From Rhizobium sp. FKY42 (GTDB lineage: Bacteria; Pseudomonadota; Alphaproteobacteria; Rhizobiales; Rhizobiaceae): 64,000 nucleotides of DNA. The translations under genes were made by a program, and so were the position numbers. Within the stretch, counting starts at the first letter, position 1; each line of letters begins with the position of its first letter. The DNA is taken from contig NZ_STGA01000029.1 of assembly GCF_005222835.1 (NCBI RefSeq), positions 186,001-250,000 on the forward strand, given 5' to 3'. The notes under the pieces were generated by a model, which saw only the letters and a list, made by a program, of their open reading frames with translations, did not search any database and was not told the origin of the DNA. Of this stretch, positions 1-8,474 are shown in pieces.

Positions 1-817
1 CCGCGGAAGAGTTCGATTTGGAACAGATCGTATTCGACTCGCGGTTAAATTCCTGTGCAAGAAAATCAAGACGGCGGCCAACCGGGCCACCTTTCTGCAG
101 AAGTTCCTCGACTGCGCCGACATGGGCCTTCAACCGATCGATCTCCTCGCGCAGATCAGCCTTGGTCGCAAGCAGCGCGACTTCTGCGTAAAGCCGCTCA
201 CGCTCCAGCCCACCGTTGCCATCGAGGAGGCTTCCGACATGAGCTGCCAAGCGCCGGGCGATCTCCTCCGGCGAACGGGAAGCATCCGACTCTATAACCG
301 TCGTCAGGCGCGCGATTGTTTCCAAATGCTGGCGCAAAACCGAAGCAAGCGCATTTCCCTCATTGATCCGCATGGACACCAAATCGGAGAGAGCCGTTTC
401 CAAACCTGCGAGAATGTCCCGATCCCTGATCTCGAGTGCTGCTGGCTCCTCGCCTGCTTCCCGAATATCCACAAGTCCACGGATAGAAAGCACAGTGTCG
501 AGCTTGAGCGGCGCGCTATCGACCAGATCTCCCAACTCTTCTCGAAGTTTAAGAACGGCTTCCAGCGCGTCTCGATTGAGAACGGCCTCCATTCTGGATT
601 CTGCCACGGAGACGGAGAGCGTCGCCTGAATATTGCCACGGCTCAGATGCTTCGAGGCACGCGCCTTGATTTCGCCTTCCATGGCTTCGAAACCTGGCGG
701 CAGACGCAGACGGAAATCCAGGCCCTTGCCGTTGACGGAACGCAACTCCCAGACCCAACGAAAGCGACCACTGGTGCCCTCGCAGCGGGCAAACCCTGTC
801 ATGGATTGTACAGTCAT
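1..817 (-). CDS. yicC: YicC family endoribonuclease, 3' end cut by window edge
   Basis: The minus-strand frame begins MTVQSMTGFARCEG, the typical YicC opening, and stays open for about 272 codons to the window edge. Near the end it reads GRRLDFLAQEFNRESNT, which belongs to the conserved C-terminal YicC-like (DUF1732) region, so perhaps 20-25 residues are missing. Family knowledge: YicC proteins are roughly 290-residue RNA-cleaving proteins linked to small-RNA turnover and stationary-phase fitness. It lies just downstream of mltG on the same strand, about 100 bases away, the order seen in many alphaproteobacteria (fab genes, mltG, yicC, usually then gmk). It is likely co-transcribed with mltG. 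Identity is secure from wording; activity is inferred. Confidence 0.9.
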   Translation of the reverse strand, partial: MTVQSMTGFARCEGTSGRFRWVWELRSVNGKGLDFRLRLPPGFEAMEGEIKARASKHLSRGNIQATLSVSVAESRMEAVLNRDALEAVLKLREELGDLVDSAPLKLDTVLSIRGLVDIREAGEEPAALEIRDRDILAGLETALSDLVSMRINEGNALASVLRQHLETIARLTTVIESDASRSPEEIARRLAAHVGSLLDGNGGLERERLYAEVALLATKADLREEIDRLKAHVGAVEELLQKGGPVGRRLDFLAQEFNRESNTICSKSNSSA

Positions 818-915
818 ATCTGGCCTCAGAATTCATGCAGCAGCCGGAACCGGCTAGTTCGATAAAGAAAAGCGCCGCCGGAGCGACGCCTGGAATTTGT
901 TATGTGAACGCCGCG

Positions 916-2127
916 TCAGTTGCCCTTCGGCGGCTTCTCGGCATCGGCACCACCCGGTGAACCGCCGTTGAGCGTATCACCCGAGGCGTTGGCCCGCTCG
1001 GCCTCGATCTTGCGCCAACGCCGTACATTGGCATTGTGCTCGTCGAGCGTCGCCGCAAAAGCGTGCCCGCCGGTTCCATCCGCGACGAAATACAGGTCAT
1101 TCGTCCGCCACGGATTGGCGACGGCTTCCAGTGCTGCCCGACCGGGGTTTGCGATCGGTGTCGGAGGAAGCCCCTTGATCTGATAGGTATTGAATGGTGT
1201 CTGCTTGTCGATGTCAGAGCGCATGATCGGGCGATCGGCAGGACGCCCAGCGCCACCAAACAGGCCATACAGGATCGTTGGATCCGATTGCAGGCGCATG
1301 CCTTTGTTCAAACGGTTCATGAAGACCGAAGCGACATGCGCGCGCTCGTCGTCCTTACCGGTTTCCTTTTCCACGATCGAGGCGAGCGTTACGAATTCCT
1401 GCTTTGTCTTGATCGGAAGATCGGGGTCGCGCTTGGCCCAGATCTGATCGATCAGCTTTTCCTGCGCTGCCCGCATCTGAGCCAGGATTTCGCCGCGGGT
1501 CGTGCCGCGCGAGAACTTATAGGTATCCGGACGCAGGCTTCCTTCTGGCGGCAATTCGTTGGGAACGGGTCCCTCCAGAACCGGGTCGTCTGCCAGACGC
1601 TTGACCATCTGCTGAACGGTCAACCCTTCCGGCATGGAGACCGAATAGAGAATGGACTTGCCGGATTCCAGCAGCAGGGCAATGTCCTTCATCGACATTC
1701 CTGCCTTGATCTCGTACTCGCCCGCCTTCAGAGTCTGCTCCTTATGGAGATAACTCGCCGTCATGTAACGGAAGACACGCGCATCGGAGACGATGCCATT
1801 GCGCTCCAGCATTTGCGAGATCTGGGCGAGACCCGCACCATCCGGCACGACGAAATGGGTGTTCGTGGCGAGGGGTCCGGGTTGCTGGTAAGCGGATATT
1901 ACGTAATAGAACGCGGCAACGGCCACAACACTGACGAGAACGATCAAGGTCATCAGGAAATTCAGGAAGATGACCAGCTGGCTTCGTGCCTTGCGGGAAC
2001 GACGCGGTGGCTCGGGCACCCGCTCCGGCTTGAGAGCCTCGTTTGGCGACTTTGGCACGAACGGGCCACTGCCGGAGCTGCTGCCGTTTGCCGAATTCGG
2101 TTCGCTTGTGCTGTTCGTATCGGTCAC
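916..2127 (-). CDS. mltG: Endolytic murein transglycosylase MltG (YceG-like)
   Basis: 403 residues. A low-complexity Ser/Pro/Arg cytoplasmic tail is followed by one membrane segment at about 50-76 and a periplasmic YceG/MltG domain. The catalytic glutamate lies in LASIVEKETG (E253), followed by the family strings MRLQSDPTILYG and PIANPGRAALEAV. MltG cleaves nascent peptidoglycan glycan strands inside the chain and so sets their length near the synthesis machinery. The C-terminal tail is Gly/Pro/Lys rich and probably disordered. It follows fabF on the same strand after a gap of 110 bases and precedes yicC, a standard alphaproteobacterial arrangement. Confidence 0.95.
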   Translation of the reverse strand: MTDTNSTSEPNSANGSSSGSGPFVPKSPNEALKPERVPEPPRRSRKARSQLVIFLNFLMTLIVLVSVVAVAAFYYVISAYQQPGPLATNTHFVVPDGAGLAQISQMLERNGIVSDARVFRYMTASYLHKEQTLKAGEYEIKAGMSMKDIALLLESGKSILYSVSMPEGLTVQQMVKRLADDPVLEGPVPNELPPEGSLRPDTYKFSRGTTRGEILAQMRAAQEKLIDQIWAKRDPDLPIKTKQEFVTLASIVEKETGKDDERAHVASVFMNRLNKGMRLQSDPTILYGLFGGAGRPADRPIMRSDIDKQTPFNTYQIKGLPPTPIANPGRAALEAVANPWRTNDLYFVADGTGGHAFAATLDEHNANVRRWRKIEAERANASGDTLNGGSPGGADAEKPPKGN

Positions 2128-2237
2128 CGCTACTCCTTAAATCAGCTCAACAATGCCGGTCTGTGACCAAGCAATGCGGCGAAAACAGGGATTAAAAGCG
2201 GGAATCGGTCAATCACGACGCGGCTCCCACTTCGAAA

Positions 2238-3500
2238 TCAGCCTTCGTAGCGACGCAGGACCAATGATGCGTTCGTGCCGCCGAAGCCGAAGGAGTTGGA
2301 GAGTGCCACGTTGATTTCGCGCTTGCGCGCGACATGCGGCACCAGATCGATGGCCGTTTCTACGTCCGGATTATCCAGATTGAGCGTCGGCGGCGCGATG
2401 TTGTCGCGGATCGCAAGCGTCGAGAAAATCGCTTCGATTGCCCCGGCCGCGCCAAGCAGATGGCCCACGGCCGACTTGGTCGAGGACATGGAGATCCTGG
2501 AAGCCGCATTACCCACCAGCCGCTCCACCGCGCCAAGCTCGATCGTATCGGCCATGGTCGATGTCCCATGCGCATTGATGTAATCGAGTTCGGAGGCGCT
2601 GATCCCTGCCCGCTTCAAGGCAGCCGTCATGCAGCGGAAAGCCCCGTCACCATCTTCAGAAGGTGCGGTAATATGGAAAGCATCGCCAGAGAGCCCATAG
2701 CCAACGACTTCGGCATAGATCTTGGCGCCGCGCGCCTTGGCATGCTCCAGCTCTTCAAGCACGACGATGCCCGCGCCCTCGCCCATAACAAAACCGTCAC
2801 GGTCGCGATCGTAAGGGCGCGAAGCCTTCTGCGGATTGTCATTGTGTTGCGTGGAGAGCGCCTTGCAGGCAGCGAAGCCAGCAAGCGAGATGCGGCAGAT
2901 CGGCGATTCTGCACCGCCGGCCACCATGACATCTGCGTCACCAAGCGCGATAAGCCGCGCCGCATCGCCGATGGCATGCGCGCCAGTTGAGCAGGCGGTG
3001 ACGACGGCGTGGTTTGGACCACGCAGCTTGTGCTTGATCGATACCTGACCGGAGACCAGATTGATCAGACGGCCAGGAATGAAGAAGGGGGATATGCGCC
3101 GAGGGCCTTTGTCGCGCAGCGTATAGCCTGCTTCGACGATGCCTTCGAGGCCACCGATACCGGAACCAATCAGAACGCCCGTGGCGCACTGGTCATCATC
3201 TGTTTTCGGATGCCAGCCAGCATCTGCCAGCGCCATGTCGGCAGCCGCCACACCGTAGACGATGAACGGATCGACCTTGCGCTGTTCCTTGGGCTCCATC
3301 CAGTCATCAGGATTGAAAGCACCTTCGATGGACGGATCTGTGGGAATGCGGCAGGCAATTTTTGCGGGGAGATCTTCGACCTCAAACTCCGTAACCAGCC
3401 TTGCTGCGTTTTGACCGGCAATCAGCCTGGACCAGCTGATTTCCGTACCACAGCCGAGAGGAGATACCATACCGGTACCGGTGATAACGACACGCCTCAT
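2238..3500 (-). CDS. fabF: 3-oxoacyl-[ACP] synthase II (FabF)
   Basis: Beta-ketoacyl-ACP synthase II elongates acyl chains by condensing malonyl-ACP with acyl-ACP. The Cys-His-His triad is visible: C170 in TACSTGAHAIG, H311 in INAHGTSTMAD and H347 in KSAVGHLLGAAGAIEA. I chose the start MRRVVITGTGMVSP, which gives 420 residues, the family's normal length and N-terminus, preceded by a G-rich GGGTGGGG. The frame is open for 12 more codons upstream but that ATG has no Shine-Dalgarno. The gene follows acpP in the cluster fabD-fabG-acpP-fabF. A perfect 9-bp hairpin separates it from acpP and may set relative expression of the two. Confidence 0.96.
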   Translation of the reverse strand: MRRVVITGTGMVSPLGCGTEISWSRLIAGQNAARLVTEFEVEDLPAKIACRIPTDPSIEGAFNPDDWMEPKEQRKVDPFIVYGVAAADMALADAGWHPKTDDDQCATGVLIGSGIGGLEGIVEAGYTLRDKGPRRISPFFIPGRLINLVSGQVSIKHKLRGPNHAVVTACSTGAHAIGDAARLIALGDADVMVAGGAESPICRISLAGFAACKALSTQHNDNPQKASRPYDRDRDGFVMGEGAGIVVLEELEHAKARGAKIYAEVVGYGLSGDAFHITAPSEDGDGAFRCMTAALKRAGISASELDYINAHGTSTMADTIELGAVERLVGNAASRISMSSTKSAVGHLLGAAGAIEAIFSTLAIRDNIAPPTLNLDNPDVETAIDLVPHVARKREINVALSNSFGFGGTNASLVLRRYEG

Positions 3501-3544
3501 GCCAGCGCCCCACCCGCCAAGAATTGATGATGTCATATGACTGA

Positions 3545-3569
3545 AACGGCCCGAACATGCCGGGCCGTT
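3545..3569. other. Hairpin between acpP and fabF
   Basis: Perfect inverted repeat aacggcccg / cgggccgtt with a 7-base loop, placed between the acpP stop and the fabF start. There is no T-run on either side, so it is not a classical terminator. It may be an mRNA-stabilising or processing structure that lets acpP accumulate above fabF, as is usual for acyl carrier protein mRNA; that role is inference. Confidence 0.5.
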
Positions 3570-3614
3570 GAAGAGCGACCGCCATCAAGGCGTGCTCCAG
3601 CTCTTGAGTTCAGA

Positions 3615-3851
3615 TCAGGCCTGAGCCTTCTCGATGAACTTCACGGCATCGCCGACGGTCAGGATGGAGTCAGCAGCGTCATCCGGAATTTCAACGCCGA
3701 ACTCTTCTTCAAAAGCCATGACCAGTTCGACCGTGTCGAGGGAGTCAGCGCCCAGATCATCGATGAAGCTCGCGCCTTCGACAACCTTGTCGGCATCGAC
3801 GCCGAGATGATCAATGACAATTTTCTTAACGCGCTCTGCGATATCGCTCAT
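3615..3851 (-). CDS. acpP: Acyl carrier protein AcpP
   Basis: 78 residues, highly acidic. Ser37 in [10 protein letters not shown] is the site for the 4'-phosphopantetheine arm, attached by holo-ACP synthase, whose gene acpS is also in this window near 57.3-57.7 kb. The wording (opening [19 protein letters not shown], ending KFIEKAQA) matches the Rhizobium/Agrobacterium type more than the Brucella type, and is one of the clues to the family of the host. It sits between fabG and fabF. The 290-base gap upstream suggests a promoter of its own. Confidence 0.97.
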   Translation of the reverse strand: MSDIAERVKKIVIDHLGVDADKVVEGASFIDDLGADSLDTVELVMAFEEEFGVEIPDDAADSILTVGDAVKFIEKAQA

Positions 3852-3963
3852 GTCGGTTTCCTCGACCTTTATCTTTTCGGACCGCCCTCACGGCAGCCGT
3901 ACCCTGTTGGAACCCTTGGCCGTCTTTTGCAGAACGGCTCCCGGGCAAACTCGCTCAACCCGA

Positions 3964-3992
3964 AGCTAGACTGCGACCTTGTCATGCGTCAA
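3964..3992 (-). promoter_or_regulatory. Candidate acpP promoter
   Basis: On the minus strand TTGACG is followed after 17 bases by CTAGCT, about 110 bases upstream of the acpP ATG, in the 290-base gap between fabG and acpP. The -35 is good for a sigma-70 type alphaproteobacterial promoter; the -10 is weak. No gene is visible elsewhere in this gap. Confidence 0.4.
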
Positions 3993-4141
3993 TCGCACCG
4001 AGGAGGTCCGCATTCGGGGTGACTGTAGACAGTCATTGGCCCGATTAACACGGTTTCACCGCGCCGCAAAGCCAGAAAATGACCACTTTCACCACCGCCA
4101 ACAGCCAAACCTGTGGGCGGAAGCAAAGGAATGCAAGCTGT

Positions 4142-4879
4142 TCAGATCATTGCCATGCCGCCGTTCACGTGCAGGGTCTGACCCGTCACGTATCCGGCTT
4201 CATTCGAAGCAAGGTAGACAACAGCCGTAGCGATGTCGGCGCCGATTCCCATGCGCTTCATGGGAATTGCGCCCAGAATGGCTTCTTTTTGCTTGTCATT
4301 GAGCTTTCCGGTCATCGCACTTTCGATGAAGCCCGGAGCGATGCAGTTGACCGTCACGTTACGCGTGGCGATTTCCTGAGCCAGCGACTTTGAAAAGCCG
4401 ATCATGCCTGCCTTGGAGGCACAATAGTTTGCCTGACCCGGGTTACCGGTCACGCCGACCACCGACGTGATGTTGATGATGCGACCGAACCGGCGGCGCA
4501 TCATCGGATGTGTCAGTTCGCGGGTCAGGCGGAAGGTGGAGGTCAGGTTGACTTCCAGGACATTGTCCCAGTCCTCGTCGCTCATGCGTACAAAGAGGCC
4601 ATCCTTGGTGATGCCGGCATTGTTCACAAGAATGTCCACGCCGCCAAGCTCGGCTTCGGCCTTTTCGCCAAGCGCCTTGACGGCATCACGGTCACCGAGA
4701 TTTGCCGGGAACACATAGGCGCGCTCGCCAAGCTCGGTTGCCAAGGCTTCGAGCTTCTCGGCGCGCGTTCCGTGCAGACCAACGATGGCGCCCTGAGCAT
4801 GAAGGGCACGGGCGATCTCTTCGCCAATACCGCCAGTCGCACCCGTCACAAGAGCCTTGCGGCCAGTCAGATCAAACAT
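4142..4879 (-). CDS. fabG: 3-oxoacyl-[ACP] reductase FabG
   Basis: 245-residue classical short-chain dehydrogenase. The NADPH-binding TGATGGIG motif is at residues 12-19, NNAG at 86-89, and the catalytic Ser139, Tyr152 and Lys156 lie in ITSVVG and NYCASK. FabG reduces 3-oxoacyl-ACP to 3-hydroxyacyl-ACP, the first reduction in type II fatty acid elongation. Position between fabD and acpP fixes the assignment among the many SDR paralogues. It starts 18 bases after the fabD stop, so the two are co-transcribed. Confidence 0.96.
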   Translation of the reverse strand: MFDLTGRKALVTGATGGIGEEIARALHAQGAIVGLHGTRAEKLEALATELGERAYVFPANLGDRDAVKALGEKAEAELGGVDILVNNAGITKDGLFVRMSDEDWDNVLEVNLTSTFRLTRELTHPMMRRRFGRIINITSVVGVTGNPGQANYCASKAGMIGFSKSLAQEIATRNVTVNCIAPGFIESAMTGKLNDKQKEAILGAIPMKRMGIGADIATAVVYLASNEAGYVTGQTLHVNGGMAMI

Positions 4880-4897
4880 GTTCGTAATCCTTCGAGA

Positions 4898-5842
4898 TCA
4901 GCCGAGCAGCGTCTTCAGCGCCGCATCAATATCAGCAGGTGTGTTGACGGCAATGCCTGTCACGTTCTTGTCGATGCGACGCGCCAGACCGGTCAGAACC
5001 TTGCCGGAGCCCAGCTCGTACAATGTCGTCACGCCGTTTGCACCAAACCATTCGACGGTTTCACGCCAGCGAACCTGACCGGTGACCTGCGCGACCAGCA
5101 GCTTGACGATCTCGTCCGCGTTGATAACAGGGGCCGCGCGCACATTGGCGACGACCGGAACGACCGGGTCCTGCTTGGCTACCTTGTCCAAGGCATGCGC
5201 CATGGCTGTCGCGGCAGGTGCCATCAGATCGGAATGGAACGGCGCGGAGACGGGCAGCATGATGGCGCGCTTTGCGCCCTTTTCGGTTGCCAGAGCGGCA
5301 GCCTTCTCGACCGCAGCCTTGGAGCCGGAAATCACGAGCTGCCCGCCGCCATTATCATTGGCAATCTGGCAGACACCCGCCGCCTTCGCCTCTTCGCATG
5401 CCGCCTGAACGTCAGCATGTTCGAGACCAATGATGGCTGCCATGGCACCCTCGCCCACAGGCACTGCAGACTGCATCGCATCACCGCGAATGCGCAGCAG
5501 GCGCGCGGTATCGGCTATGGAAAATGTTCCGGCAGCCGCGAGGGCAGAATACTCGCCCAGAGAGTGACCAGCCACATGGGAAACCTTGTCGGCAAGCTTA
5601 AGGCCGCCAGCCTCCAGAACGCGAATAACCGCCATGGAAACCGCCATCAATGCGGGCTGGGCATTGGCCGTCAGCGTCAGCTGATCTTCCGGACCATTCC
5701 ACATGATGTCGGAGAGTTTTTGACCAAGCGCATCGTCGACTTCCTGAAAGACGGCGCGCGCTTCCGGAAATGCATCGGCAAGATCCTTGCCCATGCCGAC
5801 AGCCTGGCTGCCCTGACCGGGGAATGTGAAAGCAATGCTCAT
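4898..5842 (-). CDS. fabD: Malonyl-CoA:ACP transacylase FabD
   Basis: 314 residues. The nucleophile elbow GHSLGEYS holds Ser94, and the partner His203 lies in SAPFHSDLM; the N-terminal FTFPGQGSQ is the family signature. FabD loads malonyl groups from CoA onto ACP, feeding the FabF and FabG enzymes encoded just downstream. It is the first gene of the fab run. The 227-base region upstream is shared with a divergent aldo/keto reductase gene. Confidence 0.96.
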   Translation of the reverse strand: MSIAFTFPGQGSQAVGMGKDLADAFPEARAVFQEVDDALGQKLSDIMWNGPEDQLTLTANAQPALMAVSMAVIRVLEAGGLKLADKVSHVAGHSLGEYSALAAAGTFSIADTARLLRIRGDAMQSAVPVGEGAMAAIIGLEHADVQAACEEAKAAGVCQIANDNGGGQLVISGSKAAVEKAAALATEKGAKRAIMLPVSAPFHSDLMAPAATAMAHALDKVAKQDPVVPVVANVRAAPVINADEIVKLLVAQVTGQVRWRETVEWFGANGVTTLYELGSGKVLTGLARRIDKNVTGIAVNTPADIDAALKTLLG

Positions 5843-5871
5843 CGGGCCTGTATCCTTCCCTATTTTTGCCT

Positions 5872-5900
5872 TCCATTCACATTCTGGCCGAGCAAGTCAA
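5872..5900 (-). promoter_or_regulatory. Candidate fabD promoter
   Basis: Minus-strand TTGACT with a 17-base spacer to AATGGA, 30-60 bases upstream of the fabD ATG. Only the -35 is convincing. Confidence 0.33.
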
Positions 5901-5959
5901 GACTTTCGGCCAATGGACTAGGCCTGGAGACCAGCTAGACCACACTTTATGAACGTCCA

Positions 5960-5979
5960 CGAGAAAGACGGCTTTCTCG
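5960..5979. repeat. 8-bp inverted repeat in the fabD / aldo-keto reductase divergent region
   Basis: Perfect cgagaaag / ctttctcg with a 4-base spacer, in the middle of the 227 bases between two divergent genes. It could be an operator for either gene or a small mRNA hairpin. Confidence 0.45.
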
Positions 5980-6002
5980 AAGTTGCAATTTCGGGGCGCG
6001 TC

Positions 6003-6030
6003 TTGTGTTGCCTGAGAAGCGGCCTACATT
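6003..6030 (+). promoter_or_regulatory. Candidate promoter of the aldo/keto reductase gene
   Basis: TTGTGT, 16-base spacer, TACATT, ending 39 bases before the ATG at 6070. Reasonable but not strong. Confidence 0.33.
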
Positions 6031-6069
6031 GCAGCCGCCCTCCCATCATGGCCACCACGGATATACCTC

Positions 6070-7113
6070 ATGAAATTCAAGAAACTTGGACGAACCGACA
6101 TTTCCGTTTCGGAAATCTGCCTCGGAACGATGACCTGGGGTTCGCAGAATAGCGAAGCCGAGGCGTTCGAACAGATGGACTATGCGCTCGACCATCAGGT
6201 CAATTTCTTCGATACGGCAGAACTCTATCCGACCACGCCTCTTTCCGCCGAGACCTATGCCGATACCGAGCGCATGATCGGCAACTGGTTCCAGAAGACC
6301 GGCAAAAGAGACAAGGTCGTTCTGGCAACCAAGGTCGCCGGTGCCGGACGCCCGTATATTCGCGGCGGCGCACCGATCACGGCACAGGCTATACAGGACG
6401 CTGTGGATGCAAGCCTCAAGCGCCTGAAGACCGACTACATCGATCTCTACCAGATCCACTGGCCGAATCGTGGCAGCTATCACTTCCGCGCCAACTGGGG
6501 TTACGATCCCTTCAAGCAGGACAAATCGCAGACGCTGGCAGAGATCGAAGAAAAGCTGGATGTGCTGGGCGCCTGCATGAAGGCCGGCAAGATCCGCGCC
6601 ATTGGTCTTTCCAACGAGACGACCTGGGGCACGCAGAAATTCCTCTCGCTTGCCGAAGAGAAGGGTCTGCCGCGCGTTGCCACCATCCAGAATGAGTACA
6701 GCCTGCTGTGCAGGCATTTCGATCTGGACCTCGCAGAGCTCGCCCATCATGAAGATGTGGGCCTTCTTGCCTATTCACCGCTCGCAGGCGGTATTCTTTC
6801 CGGCAAATATCTCTCCGGTGAAAAGCCAGCCGGTTCACGCGGCGCCATCAATGGCGATATCGGCGGGCGTCTTGTCCAGCACCAGCAGGCGGCAACGCAG
6901 GCCTATGTGGATCTGGCGGCAAGGCACGGGATCGACCCTTCGCAACTGGCACTGGCCTTCTGCCTCACCCGCCCCTTCATGGCGGCAGCAATCATCGGGG
7001 CAACCTCGATGGAACAGTTGAAGATCAATATCGGTGCGGCTGACGTCACACTGTCCGACGAGATCCTGCGGGAGATCAACAAGATCCACCGTCAGTATCC
7101 GATGCCGATCTGA
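6070..7113 (+). CDS. Aldo/keto reductase, Tas-like
   Basis: 347 residues, a (beta/alpha)8-barrel NADP(H)-dependent oxidoreductase. The wording FDTAELYP, YIDLYQIHWP, AGKIRAIGLSNET and LLAYSPLAGGILSGKYL follows the E. coli Tas / YghZ branch; the catalytic Asp and Tyr are in the FDTAELY string, and the cofactor-end string IIGATSMEQL is near the C-terminus. Substrate cannot be told from sequence. It stands alone: divergent from fabD and followed by a strong hairpin, so probably a single-gene unit. Confidence 0.92.
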   Translation: MKFKKLGRTDISVSEICLGTMTWGSQNSEAEAFEQMDYALDHQVNFFDTAELYPTTPLSAETYADTERMIGNWFQKTGKRDKVVLATKVAGAGRPYIRGGAPITAQAIQDAVDASLKRLKTDYIDLYQIHWPNRGSYHFRANWGYDPFKQDKSQTLAEIEEKLDVLGACMKAGKIRAIGLSNETTWGTQKFLSLAEEKGLPRVATIQNEYSLLCRHFDLDLAELAHHEDVGLLAYSPLAGGILSGKYLSGEKPAGSRGAINGDIGGRLVQHQQAATQAYVDLAARHGIDPSQLALAFCLTRPFMAAAIIGATSMEQLKINIGAADVTLSDEILREINKIHRQYPMPI

Positions 7114-7137
7114 CAATAAGCACAGAAACTAAACAAC

Positions 7138-7170
7138 ACGGCAGCCCTCTTCAGCGGCTGCCGTTTCACT
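7138..7170 (+). terminator. Terminator after the aldo/keto reductase gene
   Basis: Perfect 9-bp stem acggcagcc / ggctgccgt, 9-base loop, followed by a short T-rich run. It starts about 25 bases after the stop codon. Confidence 0.7.
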
Positions 7171-7242
7171 GAATGCTAACCTATTCCCATAGTGTTGCTG
7201 GATCGTCTCAAGCCCGGATTGTAAGCTCGGGAAAGCACCTCC

Positions 7243-7268
7243 GCGCAATCCGTTCAGCGCAATCCGTT
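7243..7268. repeat. 12-bp tandem direct repeat upstream of the RTX-like gene
   Basis: gcgcaatccgtt occurs twice, separated by two bases, 41 bases before the start of the RTX-like gene. The 14-base period places both copies on roughly the same side of the helix, as for a tandem regulator site. Confidence 0.6.
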
Positions 7269-7308
7269 ATGAGGCTGCAGTATCGATCTGTCCGGGGAGC
7301 AGGCATTC

Positions 7309-8190
7309 ATGAGCACGATCAGCGGCTTCTTTCGCAGCCCCAGCGCCGCGCGCGACATAGATCTGCTGTTTTCACCCCCCAAAGCTGCCAGTGGCACCTT
7401 ATATTCCAGCAGTCGTCCGCCTGCCGTGCAAACTGATACTGCGCCAACCGCAAGCCAGCGCGCGCTCTCTCGGATTATCGAGATCATCACTCTCAATTCC
7501 TCTGAAGCGCAGGACAAGGCGACCATGGAGGAACAGTTGGGCTATGTCACCTCTGGCACTGGTGGCGAGGGTGACGATACGCTGACGGTCACGGGTCGCG
7601 GCATCACCAACATCGATGCAGGTGCAGGCAATGACAGCCTTATCCTCAAGAGTGATTCCATTTCGGACATTCGCGCGGGCAGCGGCGATGATAGCATCAA
7701 GGCGGCAGGCACCTTTGTCGGATCGATTGACGGCGGCGACGGCAATGACGATATTCAGATCAAGGCAAAACTCGCTCTCGACCTCCTCGGCGGGGCTGGC
7801 GATGATACGATGAAGGTCGCAGCCGACACGATCCGCAATCTGGATTCTGGAGACGGCAACGACAATCTGGTGCTGGAAGGCAACCGGATCTTTGCGCGCG
7901 GCGGCCTGGGTAATGACACTGTCAGCCTCAAGGCCACCGGCGCCGATTCCCTGATCGAGTATGGCTTCGGACGCGGCGACGGACAGGACACCGTTCGCAG
8001 CACGTCGGGTCTTGCCATCGCACTCGGAGGCCTCACGGCAAATGATCTGGACATCGCAGTTTCCGGAAACACGCTGACTGCATCCATCAAGGGCAGCGAG
8101 GATCGCATCACCGTCACGCTGGACGGCAAGACCACCGCCAGCTTCAGCTTTGCCGTCAAGGACGGACAGACGATGCTTCGGATAAACTGA
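7309..8190 (+). CDS. RTX-like calcium-binding repeat protein
   Basis: 293 residues with no signal peptide. Residues 1-80 are unrecognised and Ser/Ala/Pro rich. Residues 84-203 hold seven Gly/Asp motifs (GGEGDD, AGAGND, AGSGDD, GGDGND, GGAGDD, SGDGND, GGLGND) starting at 85, 104, 123, 142, 161, 180 and 198, so spaced 19, 19, 19, 19, 19 and 18. Canonical RTX repeats run every 9 residues. The tail YGFGRGDGQDTV ... LGGLTANDLDI resembles the haemolysin-type calcium-binding related domain that follows RTX arrays. Such proteins leave by type I secretion through a C-terminal signal, but no secretion gene is nearby. Function unknown; preceded by a 12-bp tandem repeat. Confidence 0.8.
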   Translation: MSTISGFFRSPSAARDIDLLFSPPKAASGTLYSSSRPPAVQTDTAPTASQRALSRIIEIITLNSSEAQDKATMEEQLGYVTSGTGGEGDDTLTVTGRGITNIDAGAGNDSLILKSDSISDIRAGSGDDSIKAAGTFVGSIDGGDGNDDIQIKAKLALDLLGGAGDDTMKVAADTIRNLDSGDGNDNLVLEGNRIFARGGLGNDTVSLKATGADSLIEYGFGRGDGQDTVRSTSGLAIALGGLTANDLDIAVSGNTLTASIKGSEDRITVTLDGKTTASFSFAVKDGQTMLRIN

Positions 8191-8220
8191 GCCCACAAGG
8201 CGGTAATTTCCCCTGAAGGC

Positions 8221-8248
8221 TTGCATTCGCGTGAAATGAGCGTATAAG
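8221..8248 (+). promoter_or_regulatory. Candidate promoter of the rpsF operon
   Basis: TTGCAT, 16-base spacer, TATAAG. Transcription from here would give an mRNA leader of about 220 bases before rpsF, containing a ggaacc / ggttcc hairpin near 8322-8338. In other bacteria the rpsF leader can bind the S6:S18 complex for feedback control; I cannot confirm that motif by eye. Confidence 0.5.
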
Positions 8249-8474
8249 CCCGCCTGTTCGAAATGCCCGGTCTTCTGGCTGGTGGCTGAACGGAGGGCCG
8301 GTTTCGCAAATGGAACCGTTGGAACCACAAGGGTTCCGGCCTCCCGTGTCTCCGCTCTCGACCGTCTCGATCGTAACGCTTTTCTTGCTTGGGCTTTTGC
8401 TCTTTCCAAGACCAGTCGTTGAGGCTTAGCCGCCGATTACCGGGCCAAGACAACCGCAAGAAAGGCAAGCTACA

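Noticed and set aside
4508-5938. 476-codon frame antisense to fabG and fabD
   Set aside because: Same reason; no family wording and no start signal.
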